The translations under genes were made by a program, and so were the position numbers. Shown piece after piece: positions 20,418-31,644 of a DNA stretch of 64,000 bases. Under the pieces are notes generated by a model, which did not search any database, had not been told where the DNA came from, and worked only from the letters and a program-made list of their open reading frames with translations. Origin of the DNA: Vicia villosa (lineage: Eukaryota > Streptophyta > Magnoliopsida > Fabales > Fabaceae); the NCBI RefSeq assembly GCF_029867415.1, contig NW_026705927.1:1-64000 (forward strand), read 5' to 3'. The first letter of the stretch is position 1, and each line of letters begins with the position of its first letter.

Positions 20418-22343
20418 ATGGCTGGTGAAGTTCATACAAATCCAACTGCATCTACATCTGGCTCTGCTGAGCAATACAACGGTAACAATGGTTATACTAG
20501 ACCACCAATATTTGATGGTGAAAACTTTGAATACTGGAAAGATAAACTGGAAAGTTACTTTCTTGGTCTGGATGCTGATCTATGGGATCTTCTGTTGGAT
20601 GGTTACAAACATCCTGTTAAAGCTACTGGTGTAAGGCTCACGAGAAGCGAAATGAATGATGATCAAAAGAAAGATTTCAAGAATCATCACAAATGCAGGA
20701 CTGTTTTGCTGAATGCTATCTCTCATGCTGAGTATGAGAAGATATCTAACAGGGAAACGGCCCATGACATATATGAGTCCTTGAAGATGACTCATGAAGG
20801 AAATGCTCAAGTCAAGGAGACCAAAGCTCTTGCACTAATCCAGAAGTATGAAGCCTTCAAGATGGAGGATGATGAAGACATTGAAAAGATGTTTTCAAGA
20901 TTTCAAACTCTGACTGCTGGATTGAGAGTTCTCGACAAAGGCTACACCAAGGCTGAGCATGTAAAGAAGATCATCAGAAGTTTGCCCAGAAGATGGGGCC
21001 CAATGGTGACTGCATTTAAGATTGCGAAGAATCTGAATGAAGTTTCTTTGGAAGAGCTGATCAGTGCCCTGAGGAGTCATGAGATTGAACTTGACGCTAA
21101 TGAACCTCAAAAGAAAGGTAAGTCTATTGCTTTAAAATCTAATGTTAAAAAATGCACTAACGCTTTTCAGGCTAGAGAAGAAGATCCTGAAGAATCAGAA
21201 TCTGAAGAAGAAGATGAACTGTCCATGATCTCCAGAAGGGTAAACCAACTCTGGAAGAGCAAGCAAAGGAAGTTTAGAGGCTTCAGAAGTTCAAAGAAAT
21301 TTGAACGAGGAGAATCTTTTGGTGACAGAAGATCTGACAAGAAGAAGGCTGTCTGCTATGAGTGCAATGAGCCTGGACATTACAAGAATGAGTGTCCGAA
21401 ACTTCAGAAGGAGAATCCCAAGAAGAAGTTTCATAAGAAGAAAGGTCTTATGGCAACATGGGATGATTCTGAATCAGAATCAGGATCAGACTCTGAAGGA
21501 GAGCAGGCAAACTTTGCGCTGATGGCGACAGAAGATGATGGATCACAATCTACATCAGAATCAGATTCTGAAGAGGTATTTTCTGAACTATCTAGAGAAG
21601 AGTTAGTTTTCAGTCTAACAGAGCTTCTTGAATTAAAAGCTCATCTTAGTATCAAATACAAAAAGCTGAAAAAGCAATTTGAATTTGAAACTAAGAAGCT
21701 TGAGTTGGAAAATTCTGAATTAAAAGAAAAAGTTTTAAAATTATCCAATAATGTTGGATCTCCTTCTGATTCAGAAAAATCCACTCCCAGTCTGAATCAT
21801 ATTCTGAAAGAATATGATTTAAGTTTCAGGAAGTTCTTATCTAGAAGTATTGGCAGAAGTCAGCTAGCTTCTATGAATTATGCTGTGTTTGGGAACAAGA
21901 GAGTTGGCATTGGTTATGAGGGTGAAATCCCATACAAGATTGAATCTGTGGATGATATGAAAATATCATACAAGCCTCTGTATAACCAATTTAAATTTGG
22001 CCACTCCCATGATATTAAGCACACATCACATGCACAAAGTTTTCACATAACACACACCAAGAAGCATGTGACACAACCTAAGAAATATCATGGAACTCAG
22101 AATAAGAAGTATCATACTGTTCCTCCTGCTAAATATTTTGCTAAACCCAAGTTCAATCAGAACTTGAGGAGAACTAACAAGAAAGGACCCAAGAGGATGT
22201 GGGTACCTAAGGAAAAGATTATTCCTATTGCAGATATCCTTGGCTGCAAAGTAGGAAAAGCACAACATGTCATGGTACCTGGACTCTGTATGCTCGCGAC
22301 ACATGACAGGAAGAAGGTATATGTTCCAAGACCTGGTGCTTAA
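20418..22343 (+). CDS. gag: Copia-B gag (open, 641 codons, last 25 out of native frame)
   Basis: Starts ATGGCTGGTGAAG 67 nt after the primer site. N-terminal copia gag domain: PPIFDGENFEYWKDKLESYFLGLDADLWDLL, then NAISHAEYEKI, MTHEGNAQVKETKALALIQKYEAF and ILRGLPRRW-like IIRSLPRRW. A CCHC knuckle, CYECNEPGHYKNECP, is near 21355-21400. An acidic Ser-rich region and a Lys/Glu coiled coil (about 21600-21760) follow. Near 22267 the frame should pass into protease; here the gag frame runs on to a stop at 22341-22343, so a one-base shift separates gag and pol. Native SIRE gag-pol is usually one frame. Confidence 0.85.
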   Translation: MAGEVHTNPTASTSGSAEQYNGNNGYTRPPIFDGENFEYWKDKLESYFLGLDADLWDLLLDGYKHPVKATGVRLTRSEMNDDQKKDFKNHHKCRTVLLNAISHAEYEKISNRETAHDIYESLKMTHEGNAQVKETKALALIQKYEAFKMEDDEDIEKMFSRFQTLTAGLRVLDKGYTKAEHVKKIIRSLPRRWGPMVTAFKIAKNLNEVSLEELISALRSHEIELDANEPQKKGKSIALKSNVKKCTNAFQAREEDPEESESEEEDELSMISRRVNQLWKSKQRKFRGFRSSKKFERGESFGDRRSDKKKAVCYECNEPGHYKNECPKLQKENPKKKFHKKKGLMATWDDSESESGSDSEGEQANFALMATEDDGSQSTSESDSEEVFSELSREELVFSLTELLELKAHLSIKYKKLKKQFEFETKKLELENSELKEKVLKLSNNVGSPSDSEKSTPSLNHILKEYDLSFRKFLSRSIGRSQLASMNYAVFGNKRVGIGYEGEIPYKIESVDDMKISYKPLYNQFKFGHSHDIKHTSHAQSFHITHTKKHVTQPKKYHGTQNKKYHTVPPAKYFAKPKFNQNLRRTNKKGPKRMWVPKEKIIPIADILGCKVGKAQHVMVPGLCMLATHDRKKVYVPRPGA

Positions 22344-23991
22344 ATCTGCTGGAGAAGTGAAATTCGGAGGAGATCAGAAGGGCAAAATTATTGGCTCAGG
22401 AACTATAAAGTCTGGTAACTCTCCTTCTATTTCTAATGTTCTTCTAGTAGATGGATTAGCTCATAACTTATTGTCCATAAGTCAATTAAGTGACAATGGT
22501 TATGATATAATCTTTAATCAAAAGTCTTGCAAGGCTGTAAGTCAGAAGGATGGCTCAATCCTATTTACAGGCAAGAGAAAGAACAACATTTATAAGACAG
22601 ATCTTCAGGATCTTAAGAATCAGAAGGTGACTTATCTTATGTTTGTTTCTGAAGAGCAATGGGTCTGGCACAGAAGATTAGGACATGCTAGTTTGAGAAA
22701 GATTTCTCAGATTAACAAACTAAATCTGGTCAGAGGACACCCCAATCTGAAATTCAAATCAGATGCTCTTTGTGAAGCATGTCAGAAGGGCAAGTTCTCC
22801 AGACCTGCATTCAAGTCTAAGAATGTTGTTTCTTCCTCAAGGCCGTTAGAACTCTTACACGTTGATCTGTTTGGCCCAGTCAAAACAGCATCTGTCAAAG
22901 GGAAGAAATATGGATTAGTCATCGTTGATGATTATAGCCGCTGGACGTGGGTAAAGTTCTTGAAACACAAGGATGAGTCTCATTCAGTGTTCTTTGAATT
23001 CTGCACTCAGATTCAATCTGAGAAAGAGTGTAAAATCATAAAGGTCAGAAGTGATCATGGTGGCGAATTTGAGAACAGATTCTTTGAGGAGTTCTTCAAA
23101 GAAAATGGTATTGCCTATGATTTCTCTTGTCCTAGAACTCCACAGCAAAATGGAGTTGTAGAGCGAAAGAATAGGACTCTACAAGAAATGGCCAGAACCA
23201 TGATCAATGAAACCAATATGGCTAAGCATTTCTGGGCAGAAGCAATTAACACTGCATGCTATATTCAGAATAGAATCTCTATCAGACCTATTCTAAATAA
23301 GACTCCTTATGAATTGTGGAAGAACAGAAAGCCCAACATTTCATATTTCCATCCTTTTGGATGTGTATGTTTTATTCTGAATACTAAAGATCATCTTGGT
23401 AAGTTTGATTCCAAAGCACAAAAATGTTTCCTTCTTGGATATTCTGAACGCTCTAAAGGCTACAGAGTATACAATACTGAAACATTGATTGTAGAAGAAT
23501 CAGTCAATATCAGGTTTGATGATAAGCTTGGTCTTGAAAAACCAAAGCAGTTTGAGAATTTTGCAGATTTTGATATTGATATATCAGAAGTTGAAGAATC
23601 AAGAAGCAAAGTTGCAGAAGCTGGCAGTCTCAGAAGCAATGGATCAGAAGATCAAGTTGCTGCATCTTTAGAGAATCTTAGGATTTCTGAAGAACCAACT
23701 ATCAGAAGATCACCTAGACTTGCCTCAGCTCATTCAGAAGATGTGATCCTTGGAAAGAAAGATGATCCCATCAGAACAAGGGCATTCCTTAAGAACAATG
23801 CAGAATGTCAATTAGGTCTTGTTTCTTTGATCGAGCCAACTTCTGTTGATCAAGCTCTAGAAGATCCAGACTGGATAATTGCCATGCAAGAAGAACTAAA
23901 TCAGTTTACAAGGAATGATGTATGGGACTTGGTTCCTAGACCAAAAGGATTTAACATCATCGGTATAAGTGGGTTTTCAGAAACAAGCTAA
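22267..23991 (+). pseudogene. pol: Copia-B protease - integrase - start of RT
   Basis: Begins at the protease active site, which reads LDSVCSRHMTG: the catalytic DSG is DSV here, probably inactive. Then LLSISQL and the pre-integrase zinc module (WHRRLGHASL, LCEACQKGK), and the integrase core with D (LLHVDLFGP), D (VRSDHGGEFE) and E (NGVVERKNR). The C-terminal module (FLLGYSERSKGYRVYN) precedes an acidic linker and the first RT block (WDLVPRPKGFNIIG). One missing A near 23965 shifts the frame, and the stop comes at 23989-23991. Confidence 0.88.
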
Positions 23992-25361
23992 GTGAGAAAG
24001 GTGAAGTGGTAAGAAACAAAGCCAGAGTGGTTGCTCAGGGTTATAGTCAGCAAGAAGGGATTGATTATATAGAAACCTTTGCACCAGTGGCCAGGTTAGA
24101 ATCTATTCGTCTATTAATTTCTTTTGCCACTCAACACAACATCACTCTTTATCAGATGGATGTCAAGAGTGCCTTCTTAAATGGTTATATAGATGAAGAA
24201 GTTTATGTTCACCAACCTCCTGGTTTTGAAGACTCCATGTCTCCAAATCATGTTTTCAAATTAAAGAAATCATTATACGGATTGAAACAAGCTCCCAGAG
24301 CTTGGTATGAACGTTTGAGTTCTTTCCTTCTGGAAAATGATTTCACTAGAGGAAAAGTGGACACTACTCTCTTTTGTAAAACATTTAAAAAGGATATTTT
24401 AATTTGTCAAATATATGTTGATGATATTATCTTTGGAACATCTAATGCTACACTTGGAAAGGAGTTTGCTGAGTCTATGCAGGCTGAATTTGAAATGAGC
24501 ATGATGGGAGAACTCAAGTATTTCCTTGGGATTCAAATCAACCAAACTTCCGATGGAACCTATGTTCATCAAACGAAGTATGTGAAAGAACTTCTGAAGA
24601 AGTTTAATCTTTCTGAAAGCAAAGAAGCCAAAACTCCTATGCATCCAACATGTGTACTGGGTAAGGATGAGGTAAGTATGAAGGTAGATCAGAAGTTGTA
24701 CAGAGGTATGATTGGATCTCTTCTATATCTAACTGCTTCTAGACCTGACATTCTCTTTAGTGTTTGTTTGTGTGCTCGATTCCAATCAGATCCAAGAGAA
24801 TCTCATTTAACAGCGGTTAAAAGAATTCTAAGGTATCTGAAAGGTACTACTAATGTTGGTTTAGTTTACAGAAGATCTAAAGACTACAACTTAGTAGGAT
24901 TCTGTGATGCTGACTATGCTGGAGAATGAATAGAAAGAAAGAGCACTTCTGGAAGTTGTCAATTTCTTGGAAGTCATCTGATCTCATGGTACAGCAAGAA
25001 GCAAGCTACTATTGCCCTCTCAACAACAGAAGCAGAATATGTTGCTGCTGCTAGTTGTAGCACACAAATGCTCTGGATGAGAAGTCAGCTGGAAGGTTAT
25101 CAGATATATGAGAGTAACATTCCTATTTTCTGTGATAATACTTCTGCTATATGTTTATCTAAGAATCCTATTTTACATTCAAAAGCTAAACATATTGAGA
25201 TTAAACATCATTTCATAAGGGACTATGTTCAGAAGGGTGTTATATCTTTAAACTTTGTGGATACAGACCATCAATGGGCTGATATCTTTACAAAACCCCT
25301 TGCTGAAGATAGGTTTAAGTTCATTCTGAAGAATATCAGTATGGATTTATGCCCAGAATGA
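23966..25361 (+). pseudogene. pol: Copia-B RT - RNase H
   Basis: RT resumes as WVFRNKLSEKGEVVRNKARV from 23970. Blocks: QMDVKSAFLNGYIDEEVYV, LYGLKQAPRAWYERL, catalytic YVDD at 24414-24425, ELKYFLGIQINQ, YRGMIGSLLYLTASRPDI. RNase H begins VGFCDADYAG, then TGA at 24927-24929 replaces the expected Arg codon. The same frame continues through RKSTSGSCQFLGS, STTEAEYVAAAS, CDNTSAICLSKNPILHS and ADIFTKPL to the normal pol end at 25361. Confidence 0.88.
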
Positions 25362-25817
25362 GAAGATGAGAAGATCTTATGTATGAGTATCTTCTGAAAT
25401 GAAATTGGATTTTTTTAAGAAGTTCTGATTGAAATCAATTAGAAATTGTGATTCAGTTAGTACTAATGTTTCATTGTCTAAGTTGATTCAGAATCTCTTT
25501 AAAAGCAAAACAGTTGTAACTGGCTATCCAGATGGTAAACACGTGTTCACTATTTCTGGACAAGCGTGCGTGCAGTTGAGGGGACGTCTACTTAGGTAAC
25601 TGTGCAAATCTCGTCTTTTGTCATTATTATCTCTCCTCACGTCACGTAACATTAAATGCTATCCATCATTTACTCTTTTTCAGTTTTCTTTTTATACTCT
25701 TCAAACGTTTCTTTTCCCTCTTATATTTCTCTCACTTTGCATTCAGTTTCTTTTTCGTTCTCTCTCTTTGCATTCATATCATAAACCCTAGCAGTTTTCA
25801 ATATCTGCAACTTCATC
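25362..25817 (+). other. Copia-B spacer before the 3' ORF
   Basis: No ORF of note. Pyrimidine-rich from about 25625 to 25800 with short TTATA elements, which could serve as a leader or promoter for the following ORF. I cannot decide this from sequence. Confidence 0.5.
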
Positions 25818-27047
25818 ATGAATCCATCGTCAAGCTCTGGAAATCAAGAAACTGATCGAAAACAAAAGAGAAAGGCAACTGATGAACCAGAAATCAAACC
25901 AAAAAGAGTTAAAATCTACTATGACCCTCTCAAGGTGAATCCTTTTGAAGCCATGATGTCTGGTAACTATTCTAGACGTCTATATCAACCCCTTGATAGT
26001 ATCCCTGAATCACCACCCTCTTCACATTCTTCCACCACCTCTTCCTCCTCATTCATCCTTTCGAAACCACCTTCTTCACCATCTGATATCTCCTCTCCTT
26101 CAACCCATCCCTCAGATATTTCTTCATCTCTCTCACACCCTTTTCCCACCAGAACACCTAACCCCTACAATGTTGTTTTTCCCGACTCCAGGTTCACTGT
26201 CAACCCTCCAACCCCTACCACTCAATCATTTCTGGAGCTTTTACATTCTGATGTAAATAGCTAGTTGGAGATTCTGGGTGCTGCTCACCTTAACCATCTG
26301 GATGAGTATGCTACATGCAACCTTTGGGATACCTTTCGTCAGGATTTTCTGGTTAGGGCTACAGACATTCACAGAAGGATCATGTCTGAAGCACCTGGTG
26401 TTCGTGGTCTTCGGTTGGAAGTTGGTGAAAGCAGATATCACCATCTCATCAGGAACAGAAGAGTTCTTGAAGAGAGGATACCTGCAGATGAGTTGGAAGA
26501 AGAAAATCCCTGCAGAGACATCGTGGTGTAGAGACCATGGTATCCTGTGCTGACTGGAGATTTTCAGTGGCTGTTTAACTGGTTCAGAATGAACCCTTCT
26601 GAAAAAGCACCTCACATGGTCTTTCCAGTAGTGGTTTATCCTGCTGAAGTTGCTGGTCTTACTCCTCCAACAAACCTAGCAGCTATTCTTCAAGCGTTGG
26701 AAGTTGGAACTTCTGAGCTGCCTGAACCAGAATATGCTGAGGCTACTTCTGAGTCAGACTCAGATGTGGAGATGGAAGATGCACAAGCTGAAGACCTTCC
26801 AGAAGATCGCCCTGCTGAGATTGCTGTCCCTTTTGGCAGAAATTCTGGTGCCTCTTCTTCTGGTGAAACCTCAGCTCTGATGGAGACCTTGGAAGCTCTT
26901 CATCAGAATCAAGCTATGCCGGCTTCTCGTTTGGACGCGCAAGAAGCAGCCAATGCTGAGTTTCGCTCTTTCATGGCAAGGCAAGCTACAAGCACTGACG
27001 GGATTCATGATGTTCTGGCGCGGATTTTGCATAGGCTAGGGTCTTAG
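25818..27047 (+). pseudogene. Copia-B 3' accessory ORF with two in-frame TAG codons
   Basis: One frame of 409 codons plus the final stop, cut by TAG at 26262-26264 and 26529-26531; no other stop until 27045-27047. The N-terminus is basic (RKQKRKATDEPEIKPKRVK, likely nuclear), then Ser/Pro-rich. The middle part (TCNLWDTFRQDFLVRATDIHRR, WYPVLTGDFQWLFNWF) is not assigned. The C-terminal third is acidic and then likely helical (ALMETLEALHQNQAM). SIRE/Maximus elements have an 'envelope-like' 3' ORF in this place; I see no signal peptide or strong membrane span. The stops look like decay (Gln or Trp to TAG) but read-through cannot be excluded. Confidence 0.6.
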
Positions 27048-27406
27048 TCCTTTGGTCTTTGTAGTTTTCTTTCCTTGTTGCATCTGTTTTCCTGCATTCC
27101 TCTTTTGTAATCCTTCTTGTTGAAATCAATGAATAGTTATTTATGTTTCTTTCCTTTTGTCTCTTGCTTTACATCTGAATCTTTTATGCTTTTTGATGTT
27201 ATGACAAAAAGGGGGAGAAAATATATGATAAATGATCTGATTAATATTATCAGTTACCGAGTAAAAAGGCTCCACATTTACTAACAGAACTTGCAAAGTT
27301 CTATGTTTTTAAGTTGTGTTGTTGCAGGAATCAAAGATTCAAGATCAACATAAGAAGCAAAAAAATGAATCAAGCTCTTGGATTCTTGAAGCAAGCTGAG
27401 TGCTAG
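27048..27406 (+). other. Copia-B 3' region with polypurine-like tract
   Basis: AAAAAGGGGGAGAAAA at 27206-27221 resembles the polypurine tract of SIRE-type elements. The remaining 185 bp runs to the Ogre insertion at 27407 with no gene. Bases 27402-27406 (GCTAG) are the predicted left target copy of the Ogre insertion. Confidence 0.6.
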
Positions 27407-27944
27407 TGTTATACCCCAAAATTTGCCCGCATCTTTTTTCAAGAAAACTCTAATCTGAAAATTAAGATTCTCATATAATCATGGATTTTTATTTCAACAA
27501 ATATCCTGATATATGAAATACTTAGTTTTTAGAATTTTTCTTATACAGTAATTTCGCTTGCAGTGGAATTTATTCTTACGCAAACGCCAAATACTGTTTA
27601 TTACTTCACACATGCTATTTATTTATTTACAGATAAATAGTACTGACACAATTGGAACAGAGTTGAATCTTTTTTTGCAGGCGCAGAATCAGGAAACTCA
27701 GACTGTACTGGTAACAAGTAGATTATTATTATCTTTTGTTTCCCACTAATTTTTTTACTATATTCCATTATTTTCAAAAATCTTTTCAAATCTCTTTTTC
27801 AAAAATCAAATCCTAACTTTATTCTCCACATCTCTCTTTTTCCCAACACTATCATACACTTTCTTTCAAATCTTACTTCCACTCAAATTTTCCTTTTGTA
27901 CGGAATCACATCATTCCCCAACGTCTCTATCCTTCTTTCCATTC

Positions 27945-27952
27945 TATAAATA
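27945..27952 (+). promoter_or_regulatory. TATA box before the 55-codon ORF
   Basis: TATAAATA, 93 bp upstream of the ORF's ATG, followed by a C/T-rich leader. Identical copy at 61497-61504 in LTR3. Confidence 0.5.
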
Positions 27953-28044
27953 CCCCTCATTTTTTCCATAAAATCTCACATCAAATTCTAACTCATCTTT
28001 CAAATTCCTACTTCATATCTATTTTCTCTTCTTCCCTGACAAGA

Positions 28045-28212
28045 ATGGCAAAATGGATAGAGACACTGTCTCTTACAGTCATCACCATTGCTACGGTGAT
28101 CATGACTTTCTTCTGCCTGCATAGTCCTGAAGAGTGTGGACCTGCAATGGTTGCACTCCCAATCATCTACATGTTATTGTTCATAGCATGGGTCATTAAC
28201 CGTCATTCCTGA
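28045..28212 (+). CDS. 55-aa two-helix membrane-protein ORF in Ogre LTR1
   Basis: Starts MAKWIETLSLTVITIATVI in a good plant context (A at -3, G at +4) and ends INRHS. Two hydrophobic segments are visible: residues about 8-26 and 34-52, separated by a short loop with Cys, Pro and Glu (HSPEECGPA). This would be a membrane hairpin. It lies in a 715-bp block with its own TATA box at 27945-27952 and pyrimidine-rich leader. The copy in LTR3 (61597-61764) appears base-for-base identical. I do not recognise the family. Short length means it may be chance, but the ORF, start context, TATA and identity together make a coding unit plausible. Confidence 0.45.
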   Translation: MAKWIETLSLTVITIATVIMTFFCLHSPEECGPAMVALPIIYMLLFIAWVINRHS

Positions 28213-29802
28213 AGTCTGCCGTATTTCTTATTTCTTAAATGTACCGTTTATTCGTCGTACTGTTCAATATAGTATGTAATATTTGTACTGTCAGTATTAA
28301 ATGTTGTACTATTTGTCATAATATTGCTTAATTACTAAGATAATATTTTGTGTGTTTTCTGCCAGTCAAATATTCATTTTTCTGTGCATTAAATGATTTT
28401 CAGGGTAATTATCGGTAATTTTGCCCACATACAGTAAATATTAGTTATTTATTATGTCTGTGTTTTTTTTTAACAAGTCATGTAAATAAACTTTCATTTC
28501 TCACATAATACAAAAACAAAAACAACAAAAAAGAAAATTAACTTTGACTGTTGATTTTTCACTCTAACTGCTACCTGAACAGTCAGTTGACAGCCAAACT
28601 GCTGGCAGTACAATTCTCAGTGTTTTGTACCATCAATCAAATCAATCTTTCACAATTCAAAATTCCAAGATATTTGTGCTAGAAGTCTTCTGAATATCAC
28701 GCGATTAGCAGAAACTCAGCACTGCACAAAAATCAGGTACGCTTAACTGTCTCCTACACAAACAGTCCCTAATCAGGGTTTTTCTTGTTTTTACAGGAGC
28801 AACAAGTTTTGAGAGCTCAAATGGATTTCATACACATCCATATATCTCAAAGTACCATCATACAAATTTTCAAACTTCAATTCACTCAGACGCACCGTCA
28901 GCAGCTCAAACAGTCAACAGACGACCCGTTTGACCAAAAAGTCAACAGACAGTCAAAAATGAAATTTTTTGTCAAAATCCATATTTTGTCAAAGGATTCA
29001 TCATTTGATCATTGGATGATCATAATTCATCAAGGAAAGATCAAAAATCAACAAAACCCTAAGATTCAAAATTAGGGTTTTTGCCTGAAAAGTCAACTCA
29101 ACTTTGACTGATCATAACTCTCTCATCCTTCATCCAAAAAATTCAAACCAAAGCTCATTTTGAAGGAAATTCAATTATCTTTCAAATGCCATTGATCCCA
29201 TGGTCATTGGATTCACCATTTGAAAAATATGATCAAAGACATTACAGGTCATTTTCAAAGTCAACAAAAAGACACTTTTTTCAAAAGGACACACAAGGAG
29301 CATCAAAAATCATTTTGACATGAGACCAAAGACATTGGTTAGAGGACTCTTTGAGGTTTCCAAAAAATGCAAGAACTCCTTCATATGACAAAAATTGAGG
29401 GATTTACACCTTGTTGAAGTTGGCTAAATTTTGGAAAATGCATAAAAATGCATTTTTTCCAAATGGGGCCAAGTTTTCATGGTTCAAACATCTTTGCCAT
29501 GTTATTATGGGCCTCCCACGACCAAGACAAGGCCCACAACATTTTTTATCCATTTTTGCTTGATTTTATCTTATTTTAAGATTAAATTAAAAAGGAAAAA
29601 GAATGGATAAAGGATAGCTTGTATTCCAAGCATGACTCATCAATATGACTCATTCAACTCTGTCTCAAAGCATAGTACAGCAGAGGGAGAGAAGAAAATC
29701 AAGCCATAGTGGCTTAAATGCAAAGCTACTCATGTTGAAAAAGTCAAGATTCCACAAAGCTAATGAATGCTTCTTAGCTTCAATTCTAAGCACTACAATG
29801 TC

Positions 29803-29809
29803 TATATAA
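29803..29809 (+). promoter_or_regulatory. Candidate core promoter of LTR1
   Basis: TATATAA inside TCTATATAAGAGC, in the part of the LTR that differs most between LTR1/LTR3 and LTR2. LTR3 has the same at 63372-63378; LTR2 has TATAAATA instead at 50705-50712. Confidence 0.5.
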
Positions 29810-30352
29810 GAGCTATAATACTTCAGTAATGAAGGGACACGAATTCAGAATCAAACTCTTGCTTGTAACACACTTGTAACATCTTAAAATATTCAAAGAA
29901 TTTTGAAATTCGAATTCTAAGTTTAAGCTTGTTTCAGTACAAAATAAACACTCAAACACGTTCCTTGAACTTCACTGAACCTATCCAGATCATTTGCAAG
30001 CTTTGAAACTCATTGAATCAAGCACTACAGGTCACGATTTGTTCAAACTAAAACTGACTCATAGCTCATAACACACGCATATCTAGCACGATGTAGACAT
30101 ATATTTGAACTTGGTGTGGTGTGTAGATCATTTCTGGAACTTTAATTGAGTTTTAGACGCTTACACACGAAGTTACCATTCTAGGGTTCATAATCTCAAA
30201 ATTAGGGCTTTCTGAAATAGGCAAAATTAGAGGTTCTAAGTGGTACCATTGAGTTCGTATGGATCAGACGAATCAAATGGATAGGTCGCGCCAAATTTAT
30301 TGTTACGTTTGACCCTATTCGCTATTTTGCAGGTTTAGGAAGAACCAATTAC

Positions 30353-30375
30353 AGCGCTTTTCTCATAAAAGCGCT
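30353..30375. repeat. AGCGCTTTT inverted repeat in LTR1
   Basis: A 9-bp perfect inverted repeat (AGCGCTTTT / AAAAGCGCT) with a 5-nt loop. LTR2 keeps both arms with a 4-nt loop (51256-51277), and LTR3 has it at 63922-63944. Confidence 0.75.
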
Positions 30376-31639
30376 ATTAAAAGTCTTGTCTGGAGGTTGA
30401 AGACGAAGACGTGTCACCCCCTATTGGTTCTGACGCGCGCGTTTTTTTAAATATAACCCTTGGTTTCAGTGTTTGCAGGCGCGTCATAAGTGATGTTCCC
30501 TCACCATCTGGGCCATCTGATCTCATTTAATGGCTCATCCAACGCACCAGATCAAGCAATCCATACCATGGACTCACATGCATACCACACAGGATCATGT
30601 ATCCTTTTATTTTCTATTTTATTTTGATTTTCTTTACAAAATTAATTAAAAATAGTTTTAAAAATCCAAAAAATACACAAAAAATATTTTTAGACTTCTA
30701 AAATAATATATTATTTTCTGAAATAAAAATATTTTATTTTTCTTCAAAATTTCAATATTTTGCATAATTAATTAGTATATATTTATATATCTGCTTTTTA
30801 ATTATTCTAACCAATCAAAAAATCATAAAAAAATTGTTCTTCATGTTAAATATTGTTTATATATTATAAACTAATTTTGTACATATTTTGAATAATTTTA
30901 TCTTTATGTTTTAATTATTTGTATAATTATTTGCATAATTATGTTTTAATTAACTTAAATCAATTTCAAAAATTCCAAAAAAATTAGTTTTGTTTCATAA
31001 TTAATTAACAAATATTTTGTACATATTTTAAACTTAATTTCTAGGTTTAAATCTATTTTTATTTTTTTTCTTCATTTTAATTTAATTAATCATGCATTAA
31101 TTATAATTAAAATGAATCATAAAAAAATCCAAAAAACATGCCCTTTTATTTTTCTTGCAATTTAAATTCCTAGATAAATGTATAGGATGTAAAATTCATG
31201 TAAATAGGCTAGTTTACATTTCCTGCACAATCGATGTAATAGCGTAGATTTACTTTCCGCACTTTACATTTCCGCATTTTAATTTCCAGCAAATATAAAC
31301 TGCGTGTATGTCAAAGATAAAATTGAACCGTTAGATCACTAACTTCAAAGATAAAATATCTGAATACAAACACAATCACACTTGCACCTCTTAAGGTAAT
31401 CCCTTCTCATTCTTTTCAAAATCAAAGTCAAAATTCTACTATTTTGAGTACAAAATCGAACCTTGCGTTTGTATCCGGTGAAAGGATAGATTTTTAAAGG
31501 AAATAGGATAAAGACCTTACAACTCAGGGTAGACCTCCTAGTTTGCTTGCTCAAATCAAAACAAACAAAATTCTCATACACTGTTGTTTTTCAAAACAAA
31601 ACTTTCCAAAAAGACAATACTTTGTATACATCCAAACAC

Positions 31640-31644
31640 GGGTT
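31640..31644. repeat. Target-site duplication of solo LTR, left copy
   Basis: GGGTT before the TG of the inserted LTR, repeated at 36816-36820 after its CA. LTR2 at about 52552-52560 shows the empty site with one base different. Confidence 0.9.

Larger units (their letters stand above)
19119..27406 (+). mobile_element. Copia-B: SIRE/Maximus-type Ty1/copia element, interrupted
   Basis: A 5' LTR (19119-20331), primer site (20334), gag (20418), pol (to 25361), a 3' accessory ORF (25818-27047) and a polypurine-like AAAAAGGGGGAGAAAA (27206-27221). The next sequence is an Ogre LTR starting at 27407, so the 3' LTR must lie beyond the window, to the right of the Ogre complex. The extra 3' ORF and the gag/RT types fit the SIRE/Maximus lineage. 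Two frameshifts and three nonsense codons inactivate it. Confidence 0.88.
27717..28432 (+). other. LTR1-specific 715-bp block (indel relative to LTR2)
   Basis: Present in LTR1 and LTR3 (61269-61984), absent from LTR2, where flanking sequence joins near 49320. The edges share only a short ACAG-TA similarity, and no target duplication is visible. It holds a TATA box, a pyrimidine-rich leader and a small ORF. It could be a captured transcription unit gained by one subfamily, or a deletion in the other. Confidence 0.7.

Noticed and set aside
25362..25817. Separate host gene promoter upstream of the 25818 ORF
   Set aside because: The ORF sits in the position of a SIRE-type 3' ORF inside one element, so a host gene is unlikely.
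28736..28798. CAG-GTACGC ... TTTTTACAG pair resembling a tiny intron in LTR1
   Set aside because: Only about 60 nt, shorter than usual plant introns, and it joins no credible exons. Left as a curiosity.
28785..29075. 96-codon ORF in LTR1, repeated at 62338-62628
   Set aside because: Gln/Ile/Lys-rich low-complexity reading with no domain; LTR2's counterpart is frame-shifted at small indels, as expected of non-coding LTR.
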